Assembly (NCBI GenBank): GCA_014529385.2
Contig: CM043942.1
Coordinates: forward strand, 111,756,141-111,820,140
Length of the DNA stretch: 64,000 nucleotides
Direction: 5' to 3'
Source: Adiantum capillus-veneris
Taxonomy: Eukaryota > Streptophyta > Polypodiopsida > Polypodiales > Pteridaceae
Part shown: piece after piece, positions 33,428-43,687 of the stretch
How positions within the stretch are numbered: position 1 is the stretch's first letter
Layout of the letters: every line of letters starts with the position of its first letter
Notes under the pieces: generated by a model
The model's input: the letters and a program-made list of their open reading frames with translations, nothing else
Databases searched by the model: none
What the model was told of the DNA's origin: nothing
Made by a program: the position numbers and the translations under genes

Positions 33428-34242
33428 CGCTTATGAATGCGAGAATGTGAAGGTAGTAATAATTTGTAGGCACGATCATCTACTCGCTTGAGTATTTTGA
33501 AAGGCCCACAATATCAGGGAGATAATTTAGGTGTTGGCCCAATTTTTAGACTTTATGAATGTTCTGGTGCACGTAAAAATACTTCCTCCCCTTCTTCGAA
33601 GGTAACTTGCTCATCAACATAATTCTTATACCGATCATATGCTTGCCGAACATTCTGAAGAGCAAGTTTCAGCATATCCATGTGGTCTTGGAGAAAATCC
33701 TTAACCTGTTGGAGGTTTTCGGTTGCCAACCCCACCGTAACTGGTGGCCTAGGTTGAAACCTGTACATGATCATGAAAGGACTAAAACCTGTTGTGACAT
33801 GCTTAGCATTGTTGTAGGCAAACTCCAGAATAGGTAAGTATTCTTCTGAGTCTGACTGTTTTTTGCTGACGTATGCTATTAGCATATCCTCTAGCACCTG
33901 GTTAACCCATTCCGTTTGACCATCTGTTTCTGGATGATTAGCTATAATGAGGTTTAGTTGTGTACCCAATCGTTTAAATACAGCTCTCCAAAAGTGACTG
34001 TTAAACTTGGGATCACGGTCATTAACAATGTTACTTGGCAAACCATACAATTTGTATAGATTTTCCACAAATAACTTGGCTAGTTCTGGTGTCTTAACCG
34101 TTGATTTGGTCGGAATAAACTTACATAGTTTAGTCAACCTGTCTACAACCACCCATACCAAGTCATGACCTCGTACAGTGGTTGGTAAACCTACAATAAA
34201 ATCCATAGAGATGATTTCCCATTTTCCATTGGGAATCTCCAC
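33428..34242 (-). pseudogene. Chromovirus integrase core, interrupted by copia
   Basis: Minus-strand frame with SMDFIVGLP (first catalytic Asp), NDRDPKFNSHFW (second Asp) and DGQTEWVNQ (Glu; the usual Arg after it is Trp). The conserved AYNNAKHVTTGFSPF and QAYDRYKNYVDEQV follow, then a stop at 33553 and a further stretch (CGPFKILKRVDDRAYKL) with one TGA where Arg is expected. Removing the copia element and one GTAAC joins this frame without shift to the chromodomain part at 27991-28239. The N-terminal side is cut at 34242, where copy 2 of the 6.5-kb block begins. RT and gag are missing. Confidence 0.9.
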
Positions 34243-34397
34243 TGGACTCATTGGGATTTCCAAAGTTATATATGCTAGCTAGAGGGCTCAAACTTAAACA
34301 CATAGTAGAAGGGATTGTGGTGAAATCCTTTATAAGGAAGCCTTTATGCAAGGAGGCTTCATTCTTGAGTATCAACTCTTGAGGATCCACTTTTGAG

Positions 34398-34442
<45 letters not shown>

Positions 34443-35131
34443 GTGTTCACTCTATGAATGGCCTAGCCTTGAGATTAATGCCCATGCTTAAGAGGCTAGT
34501 GCTAATCCATTGTAATTAGAGAAGCTTTCTTAATCTAATATCTACTTTCTCATTAGTTTCAATTCTTCTATTCCATTATGTCATGAAGTAGTTTTACCTT
34601 TCTCATTATTCTAGATTTGAGTATGTGTGATGACTTTTTACTTATTAACCACTCTTATTCTTCTATGAGCATTCGATTTGTGATATTTAACATCACTAAT
34701 TAGGTTGATTAAGTTGGTTTTTAATCTTGTAATTAGTGTGTGTTCCCTATTGTTTGCTTGTGTGTGGATAGGTTTTATGAAACTCTAGCACCATTCACCT
34801 TGTGTGTGTAGCTTTTGATGAAGTGCCTTGATTGATATGTGGTGATTGGAGAGGCCAACATCAATGCAATTAGTGTGTGCTTATCATTAGTGTGCTTTGG
34901 GTTTCTAGTCTTCGGTGGGATTAATGTGTGTAGGATATGCTTGGTTGATGATGTGATTAGAGTTAGTGATTGATGACTAATCTCTATTGCATTGGATGAG
35001 CACACTCTTAAATCCTCTCATTCTATTCATCCGATGCTCATGCTTCCATGCCCTAGCCGAGTTGATGATCGTAGGATTGATAATTTTGTTGGTCTTGGGT
35101 TGATTAGGCTATGCTACGATTGCCCCCAACA
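34243..35131 (+). repeat. Truncated copy of the 998-bp LTR
   Basis: Matches 21525-22422, including a shorter (CT)n tract (34402-34437) and the CCCCCAACA end. Confidence 0.85.
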
Positions 35132-37763
35132 AAATTGCCACATGTCTGAATTCTTTGCCACTATTTTGTATTTTGTATTTACCTGTACCTCCTCTGCATC
35201 CAACTCTTCTTTGAATTGAAAAAGGATGTCATACATATCAAGAGAGTTAACTTAACAATCTCAATCTCGGCTTGATAATTGGATTGCATGGTTGCATCCA
35301 ATCCCCCCATTGTGTTTACAAATGCATATTCTTCAAAAATCCTTGAAATTGCTTCATTTGGATCCAATATCTCACATTCCTGAAACATACCTTGGGCGTT
35401 GCAAACATGTTGCTTCTCCCATGTTGTATAAGTCATTGAATTTTCTGTAAGATATTAATCCTTCTGAAGATAAACCCAAAATCTTGAAGAAAAAACCTGT
35501 CTGTAAACGCCTGCTTGGCATATGCAGATCTATCATCCAAACCTTTTGTTTCCATTCGCACCACAATAATATAAGGTTGTCCCAATATAACTGGATAAGT
35601 TGAGTGCAGGCTTGCACAAAGAAATTCTGTTCATCGCCTACATCCCCTATAGTTATTTTAACATTAGGACATGCACCATAAAAATCACCTGATTGTGCAT
35701 TAGCGGCTCGGATACGCCACCCATGTTAGACATCAGCATGCCACTTCTCTTTTGAATATAAGCTCTTTGAAATAAGGTTTACTTTTGAACCATGATCTAC
35801 CAATGCGACAACCGGCTCCTCCGAATCGCCTACCTTCAACAAAGTTTCAGTAGTAGCCATGGCCCAATGATTTCGTGTAAAATGGCTACGAGGTATGTCT
35901 TCATGATACTTATCCTCTTGAAATCTGACATGCTTTACTCACCTTGGAAGCTCGCCATTGTCGACTATGCTTCCCCATTTATCATCCCCAAATTCTTCTT
36001 CATTAAAACTTCTCAATATGGCTTCAATTTTTTCATAAATGCTCTAACTCCCTGTGTCTTGGTTGGATTATTTTTAGGCATGTACAACATTTGACGCTTC
36101 CTCTTCATAAGATCAATGATGCTGTCATGAAATTCTCGCTTTGCAATACCTAGGATTTCTCCTAGGGTAAACTCCTTCAAAATCCACTTTTCAAGTACCC
36201 TCTTTACATCAATTGCCTGTTCAATATCAGATCTTAGTTTATATGATGGACCCTTAGCTTCCCCTGCTTTCTTCTCCTTCTTGGCTTCATCTATTTGAAT
36301 ATTAGGTGGGATAGTAGCCACACCCAAGCTTGATTCTTTTTCCTTTGGTACTGCTGACCTAGTTGTCTTCTTTGAAGTTCTTTCAAGATCCTCTTCCCAT
36401 TTTTGATTTTCTTCTACAAAAGCCTCATTGTTTTGAGACTTTGCTATATATGCGTATACTGAGAGGGAGTCTATAGGATCCCCCACCTAGTAGTCTTTCT
36501 AATGCAGTTTCCCACTTGACATAGCTTATGTTATCTGATCTTTTCCTTTTTTGCCATTGTCATAGCATATGGCCAAAAAAGTTCCCTTTTTGTGAGAAAC
36601 TTTAAGAGGGTTTTCCTGTAATTTGCTTTCAATTTGCACTCCATAAGTCAATGCCTCAACTACACTTGCATCATGTTCTTGCAACATCTCTTCCATACTC
36701 TTCTTCATACCACCTTTCCCATATTTGTTCTTTAGAGGAAAACTTGTTTCTAGTAGATGTATTAGCCCATCCTTCCAAAAAACCACGTCTTTACGCTTGG
36801 CTTCTGCAAATTCATTGCACTCACTCCTGACATGATCAAGACTGTCACACCACATAAAATTTTGATTACCACTTCCCCTCTGCGAACCACCTTGTTTTGA
36901 TCGAGATGTTGAATCTTTTTCTTCAAGCTTCACAACTTTCAAATCAATGTTTAACTCCTGGCTTCCTTTCACAAGCTCATCCATAAAAGACTCCTCTAGA
37001 TTTAGGGTCTTCTGCTTTAATAGCAAATGGATATCTTCTTCTTTTTCTTCCACATCTGTATTCATCTCGACTAGATTGTCCAACCTTTTCTATCGCTTCA
37101 CCACCATATTGACCGCTTCGATCACTTCTTTTCAATCTGATTTCAGCCTTAACTCCCCTGCTGGATCCTCAAGGAGATCCACTAAGCTCTTTTGCAGTTT
37201 TAAGTCTACAGCTTGCACAAACAATCCTACCTTTTCAAAATTCAAAGTCGTACGTTTGGTGGAAAATAACTGACCAAATCTCTTCTCCAATTCGCGTAGC
37301 AATTCAGGTGCAGAAAGTCCCTTATTGTGTTGCTGCACCCACTTTAGAAAGCTCTTCTTCGTAACACGCTCCTTATCTTCAAGAAAATATTCATCTTTGA
37401 GAGCTTGCTTGAAAGTCGCCCATGTAACCCCATGAGCAGTCCGGAGCTCCTCAGCCCGTGCCCGCAGTTCACACACGACTACCAACACCAATTTTCCACT
37501 GTAGCTTGCTCATCTGCTCCCTTGTCTTCCATAGCCCATTCATATCTTTGACAAAATTTGGTAGCATCATGGCCTTCAAACTACCCCACTTTATTTGATG
37601 TCCCTGCTTGCCTAGCTTCACAAATTCGAGCTTCCATTTCTCTTTTCGAGCTTTGAGTCATCATCTGCTGATGGTGCAGATGTTGTTGCTTCATAAGTGC
37701 AACAAAGTTTTGCATGAACTTTTGCATTCTATTATCTTGGACTGACAAAATGTCTGGCTCCAT
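35132..37763 (-). pseudogene. Gypsy-type gag and protease remnant, copy 2
   Basis: Same order as copy 1, with some stretches better preserved. The gag block 37083-36526 (185 residues) carries MWCDSLDHVRSEC and YGKGGMKKSMEE in one frame, and 37491-37132 carries FLKWVQQHNKGLSAPELLREL. The spacer-protease part (36486-36013) is open, but the protease itself (about 35860-35440) has an extra stop after NAQSGD on the upstream side and is frameshifted downstream. RT, RNase H and integrase are absent, as in copy 1. Comparing the two copies shows which lesions predate the duplication: most do. Confidence 0.8.
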
Positions 37764-37798
37764 CTACCCTGGTCAAGTTTGTGTCTGGTTCTTCAGAT

Positions 37799-38734
37799 TG
37801 TCGGAGTGTGCGATTCTCTAGGGTCAAACGGGAAAGCATCGGGCCTCTGGCTGTAGACAAGATCTTAGTAGACGTTCAAACTAGGATAAACGAGTGCAGA
37901 TAGACTTAATTAATAGTTTAATACACGTAATACTGGTGATTAGAGAGAGTTTAAGAGAAAAGACCGTCAATAAGAATGCTATTAACTAATAAGTAGAAGG
38001 AAACATAGAATCAAAACCCAAGAGATCTATTCAACTGACAAGTAACACAAATTTATATTTTTGGTTCCCCTTTTTACAATCCGGCTGCATACACCGTATC
38101 GGTATGCCCTCTGATTTGCAACCCTTTGACCAGAAAGCTCCCAAAAATGGAACCATAAAGCTTGAAGAAAAGAATCTCAATGCCACTATGGGCTTCTTTT
38201 AGTTCCCCGAGTGCCCAAGAGCTCATCAAGCATCCTATCCCACCTAATAGCTCCTTACCAATACCCTCCAAAAAAATGCCAAAAAGACCCTCAAATTGAT
38301 ACAAAAATGTCCTTTATAAGGAGGCCCCATTCATTTTTAGAAAATGGTTCAACTAGCACTTTAATTTTGGAAACTATTGATCGGTTTGCATGCTCTAGCT
38401 CCGTATGTTTTCTTCTTTGTGACTTTCTCTCACTCATTTTGGAAACCCTTCTTTATCCGAACATGCTCTCCATTTGCTCACCTTGAAAGGCCTCACCTTT
38501 TGCTGGTCCTAGGCTTGACGTTTAGCCCTTAAGCACCTTTGGCCACTTTAAATTGCCACTTTGGACCCCCCTTGATGCCCACTTCGTTCGGCCATATGAA
38601 CTATCCAACTGCCTCTTCTCTCTCTCCTTTGCTCGCTGCTTCTCCCTCTCTAGCACGCTTCGGGGCTCCCCCATGCCCTTTCTCACATGAACTTCCCCTC
38701 ACCATTAGCACTAGAAACCTCGCTAGTGGGGGGT

Positions 38735-38765
<31 letters not shown>

Positions 38766-39921
38766 CTTTTTATTCAAAAGGTGAGGGCCTTTCAAGGCAG
38801 AGGACCAGTCCCTAGTGGGATGCCACATCACTAGCACACACAGCCACCCGTTGGCCTTAAATGCCACCACGGCTGCCAAGTGCGCTCGCATAGCACTAAA
38901 GCCGCCAACACGCAACACTCGACTGCGTACACCATGGCCAAGGATGAGAGATCTCACTCTCTCCACTAAATACCCCACATTGGCACATAGTTCTGCCCAT
39001 ATAGACTGCCATTAGTTATCCAATACTCGCATGTGGGTTAAACCAACACCATGTGGCACCCTCTTAACAGCCTGGCTCTTCGAGTTGAAAAACACCTTCA
39101 ATTGTACCCATACTAACCCCTTTTGAAAAACTCTCCTTTGTTCTATTTTCAAATTCCTTCCATCTCCTCCTCATTAAGCCCAATGCCAAGCCGTAAAGAC
39201 CATCTGAAACTTCACATCATCAACCTCAAGCCGCATGAAACTTTTCGGTTATGGAGACTCCCAACCTCGCCATCCGAGGCCGCCTATACCGGAAAAACAT
39301 CTGGTACCTACACTCTAGCAACATCTCCTAACTTTGACTCGTCATATCTCACTGCCTGGGCATCCGATCAACAAGCCGTTAGTTCGTGATCACTTTGCAT
39401 GCTGTACCCTACCTTCTTGAACTTTGGAAAGTGCCAGAAAACACCGGATGTCATGACTTCCAGAACGAGTAATCCGGCTTAGAATCGACCCTTGTCAAAA
39501 CTTCATAGCTCTGTAACTTGGCCTCTGAGACTCCGATTGTCGATCTGAAAAGACTGACATGCTTTATAATTTAAGCCCTATGCATCTATCACTTCAAATT
39601 GCATTTGACCATCTGTCCCCATCTACCCTGTCCAGCTTAGATTTGCAACCACTTCCAACTTTAAACTGTAATACCTTTCTCACTGGTTGATGAGCCGTCT
39701 GGACTAGCTTGTAAATCACTTCAAGCACTAGCTTTTCAAGTAGAAAACCAGCCTTTCATTCAATCTTCACCTATCAGCACAATTGGTTCACTTTGAGGCA
39801 CTTTTGGTCTACAAAAACCTACATAATGTATACATTCCTACTAATCTAATGTCATAAGCAATTCTAACATAGATTATAGATTTCTCAAAGTTCACAAATA
39901 CATGCAAAACTTTGTTTTTCA
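37799..39921 (-). repeat. Probable 5' LTR of the gag-protease element, copy 2
   Basis: Counterpart of 25093-27236, missing a short AT/CG-rich stretch near 38870 and carrying a longer poly-G. Non-coding. Confidence 0.5.
38728..38765. repeat. Poly-G tract, copy 2
   Basis: Six Gs, a T, then 31 uninterrupted Gs. Frames giving Gly or Pro runs here are artefacts. Confidence 0.9.
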
Positions 39922-40183
39922 TCTTGTGCCTGTAAAGTGGCACGAAAGCGCGAGGGTGATGTACTTCTCATTGTTGTTCTCTATGTCGATGATTTTTTGA
40001 TCACTGGACCAAACGAGAAACATATTGATGAATTTAAGGTTTCTTTGAATGCTACTTTCAAGATGAAAGATTTGGGAGTGTTGTATCATTACTTGGGCAC
40101 ACAATTTAAGGAATGTGATGGTGGTATTGCCTTGGGGTCAAACAAGTTACATAGAGACATTGCTACATAAGTTTGGACTTGAG
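39922..40183 (+). pseudogene. Copia RT fragment, copy 2
   Basis: Same fragment as 27237-27498, with LYVDDFLITG and the same frameshift, so the frameshift predates the block duplication. Confidence 0.9.
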
Positions 40184-40487
40184 TGTCATGCCAAGGGTAG
40201 GACTATAGGAGGGCATGGCCCTGGCCAAGGGCAAATGGATACACATGCGGTATAGGGGCTATACATAGCTAAGAGCCAGAGGGCCAAGGGCCTATATATA
40301 GGTATGGTTGGGCGGTTATTGGAATGTCTATCTCCCTATACCCTTTCACTGATATCAGAGCTCAGGTGGGAGGAAGGAGAAGAAGGCTGGAGTGCATGGA
40401 AGCAAGGTGTCATTCATGGTGTTGCAAGGTCTCTTTCTTTGTGTGTGTGTGTGTGTGTGTGTGTGATGCACGGCGTTGAAGGGTCTC

Positions 40488-40550
<63 letters not shown>

Positions 40551-40697
40551 CAAGGGAAGCTAGAGCCTAAGAGTCCACCACCCAACCGCCCATTATATAG
40601 CAAAGCCCGTGGCCCTTTGCCCTAGTTGGAATCCCCGTTCCACACTGCCTAGTCCGGCCTTGCCCTTGTCTGGTCCGGCCTTGCCGATGTCCTAACA
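40184..40697 (-). repeat. Chromovirus LTR, copy 2, without internal region
   Basis: 514 bp; longer than copy 1 mainly through the GT microsatellites (40441-40464, 40497-40546). Neither a polypurine tract on the right nor a primer site on the left is present, so it is a solo or recombinant LTR. Confidence 0.85.
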
Positions 40698-40941
40698 CTT
40701 CCAGTTGTGGTTGACGACATTTTTTCCAAGTGCGAAAGGACATGAGGTTCTCGTCTAACTAAAAATCTAGCTTTACTTCGCTTGAGAGTTTTTCTTCATT
40801 TTCACCAACAATGTTGCACTTGATTGAACTTGGTTGAACTTTATCTACATTTTCTTTGCTTTGACCACATGCTGCCGTGGATGTTGGCTTGTGTTTTTGT
40901 AATATTGCACCTTTTTCTTGCAACTGTTGAGCATTGTGTTC

Positions 40942-43202
40942 CTACATTTGAGTAACTTTTGATCTTAGAAGATCCACTGTGCTTTCTGGCAGAATCTGTC
41001 TCTTTGAAGGAGATTTTGATGGTGACCTTTGTGTGGCCTTTTGGACTTTAGCTTTCATTGATTTTGTCTTTTTTATCACCTGTTCTGGTAGCTTGAGGCA
41101 TTGCATCATCTTTAGATAGTCCTTGACTCCAGGTTTATCATCCGTAGAGGCTTGTACAAGGTCATGAACCTGTTGAGAATCATTTCCATTTGCATCTCGA
41201 TATGCATATGGGAGATTGGTCTCATCCAATTGCTTAATCACTATGGGATTTGTTGGTTTTTGACGCTGACTTGTGGAGATCAACTGAAACTTTTGCCCCC
41301 GATGATCTTCATAGAAGAATTTTTCTGTAGATTTTGATGGTTTCTGGGTCAATGAAAAACTTCCAACAACCATATGATCTTTCAATGGTTTTTTCTGTAG
41401 ATTTTGATGGTTTCTGGGTCAATGAAAAACTTTCAACAACCATATGATCTTTCAATGGTTTTTTCTTTGAAGGGGTCTGCTGGCTAGAAGTTCTTGGGCT
41501 TCTAGCTGGTGTAGCATTTTCTGGTACTAGAGCTGAGCTTGATGAATTTGTAGCTCCCCCCTTCCTAGGGTGATCACTATAGCCTGCTTCATTGTGAGAG
41601 CTTAAAACTGTCTGGCTCTGGTTGAGTCTAACCTTTTGGGATTGTGAAGGTACACTTTGGCTAGCACTTTTGACATTTGGTATCTGTAAACCTTTTGCAT
41701 AGTTTCCTATGTATCTTCAATAAACATGACAAATTATTCCCCAAGTCAATATGTAGATAGCATTATCTTTGCCCTGGTATTGTCTATCCCATGGGTCTCC
41801 TATGATTTGAGCTTCTGTGATTTCAGGACCCAATGCATCATAGATGCTAGACTCTCGTCTATATCTACGACTATTTTGGTCAAAGTATATGCTCGTTTTG
41901 TCATAACATCGAAGTTTGATTTCCGACGGAGGAGAGTTTGTCTCTCAACAGATCTCTGGGTTCACTTGAGTAATATCCTTCAGCAATAGAGAGGATGGGT
42001 TATAATAGATTCTTTCCTCTGAAATGAACCATCCTTTCTGATCTATCATTGGATGTACTTCTATGAATTGGTATGTGGGCCGTTCAAACAATGGCTGATC
42101 CCTTTTGTACAGTTGTCCTTTTTGGTCCACATAGTGTGCATATGAATTATGGGTACCAACAAAGCTAACATCATTCTATTTGATGTGTCTCGTAGACTCG
42201 TGAATGATTGCACACTTGTGTCAGTGGTGGATGCAAAATCATTTACAAATCTAACATTCTTTTCAACCTTTGGTGATATCTTGACACCTTGACTGAATTC
42301 ATGCAAGAAGTTATTGCTCAAGTTATTGCTCAAGAAGTTTAAGCTTTTCAGGTGTATGTGCATCTTTATGCTGACTTTGAACTTGCAGTGTTTTTATTGG
42401 TGCTTCTAATGGTAGTGCAGAATCATCTGATTGCATAAAAAGTGACGAGTTAAATGCACTTACATCGAGATTCGCCAATTTGCTTTGTATCTTGCTTGGC
42501 AGTTGATGTATTCCTGTTGTCAGGATTTCTTGGACAATCTTCAGAAAAATGTCCACCTTTTCGTCCACAATCTGAGCAATACGCCATGACTAGTGGTATT
42601 TCAATTGGCTCTGTCATGTCAAACTCTTGCTGAGAAGTTTCTGCTTCTATGCTTGCCAAGTTGTTGGCATCTTCTTTTAAAACACTAAGCATCAAGCTAT
42701 AGATTGCTCCATCTTGACCTTTGTACCATCTTTGGATCGATTCTCCAATTAGATTGGCTTCTAGTGGTTGATCTGTTGGATCTTTCATTACTGACTCTCG
42801 ATTGTAGATCTGACCACTGTAATCCATGTACAATGACCCTGATTGCATATGCACTAATTGGATGCTTTGCGAGCTTGTGCAGATTTTTGGATAGCCATTT
42901 GGGTTGACTTTTTGAACTTTTATCTGCACTTCATCTTTGAGCTTGCAATACCTGGCTCCACTGAAGTCTGTGAACATCTGGGAGTTCTCTGAATTTGTTT
43001 TTACTGTGATCAGGAGAATCTTGGCTCTTGTGCTGCTTTTGCTAGTCATCAAGTATCTATGGCCTTTTGAATCTGTATACAAGACTTTATCTCCATTATA
43101 GCCATAAAGCTGTAAAATTTGCTCTGTTGCACTTGTACATGTGTTACCACTACTACTAGCTTTCTCTGCTGTACTTGAACTCTTAGCTCGAGATGATTCC
43201 AT
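40942..43202 (-). pseudogene. Gag-like gene with repeated YxDxxGxxY motifs and a CCHC knuckle
   Basis: The first open part (43202-42450, 250 residues) starts at a plausible ATG. It contains four motifs: LYTDSKGHRY (42-50), MFTDFSGARY (77-85), LYMDYSGQIY (125-133) and WYKGQDGAIY (160-168), i.e. [YF]-x-[DG]-x2-G-x2-Y. A knuckle CSDCGRKGGHFSEDC (C-x2-C-x5-H-x4-C, one residue longer than usual) follows. After frameshifts, more motifs occur: HYVDQKGQLY and MIDQKGWFI (42130-41945), IYFDQNSRRY and QYQGKDNAIY (about 41880-41770), and FYEDHRGQKF (41385 onwards). The LYMDYSG and IYFDQNS regions are also alike outside the motif. Two in-frame TGA codons, two frameshifts and a 70-bp duplication break it. 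CCHC, position after the leader and strand suggest Gag; the motif array is new to me. Confidence 0.6.
41321..41460. repeat. 70-bp tandem duplication in the gag-like gene
   Basis: 41321-41390 and 41391-41460 are identical except for one C/T. As 70 is not a multiple of three, it shifts the frame: the segment KDHMVV-SFSLTQKPSK is read in two different frames. Confidence 0.95.
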
Positions 43203-43680
43203 GTCGACTAGTTCTGTAAAAACTGTCTCCTAGTAGACTTTTGTATTGATTAGCAAAAAAACTTATGCTCAAGTTTGATAAGACTGCCTTTGCCAAAGTA
43301 CTTTTGGTAGTCGATTTCTCTTTAACTCTAGCTCGAAAGTGTCAGAATTGATTGCAGCCTTTGAAATGATGAAAAGCTAGGCCTTGAATAACCTAACTTG
43401 CAGATTAGATTGTTATCCATTTTTTCCACTTGACTTGAGTTCAGCTCTTATCAAGCTCCCAATTCTTTGCCTGCAACCTGGTTTTTCAATTTGAGCTAAG
43501 TGAGTCAGCAATTGAGATTTCCAAATTCTACCTTTGCAAGGTGCTAAAGGACTAATCTGCAACTTGAAACTGAGTTAAGAGGTACCAATTTGGATCTGAT
43601 GGAACCCAAAATTGACAAGTCGCCTTGTATTATGTTGTTCTAGCACTGTACAAGCTCAAAAGTCCAAAATCTTGTTTCTC
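43203..43680. other. Sequence between the gag-like start and the palindromic repeats
   Basis: AT-rich with no coding signal. It is probably the proximal part of the element's leader. Confidence 0.4.
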
Positions 43681-43687
43681 GGGTTCA

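Larger units (their letters stand above)
34243..40697. repeat. 6.5-kb duplicated block, copy 2
   Basis: Repeats 21525-27990. It starts inside the plus-strand LTR (first 100 bp missing), abuts the chromovirus integrase on its left, and ends exactly at the chromovirus LTR end on its right, beyond which unrelated sequence begins. Confidence 0.9.

Noticed and set aside
40304-40603. Val-Cys and Thr-His repeat frames
   Set aside because: Translations of the GT microsatellites in the chromovirus LTR.
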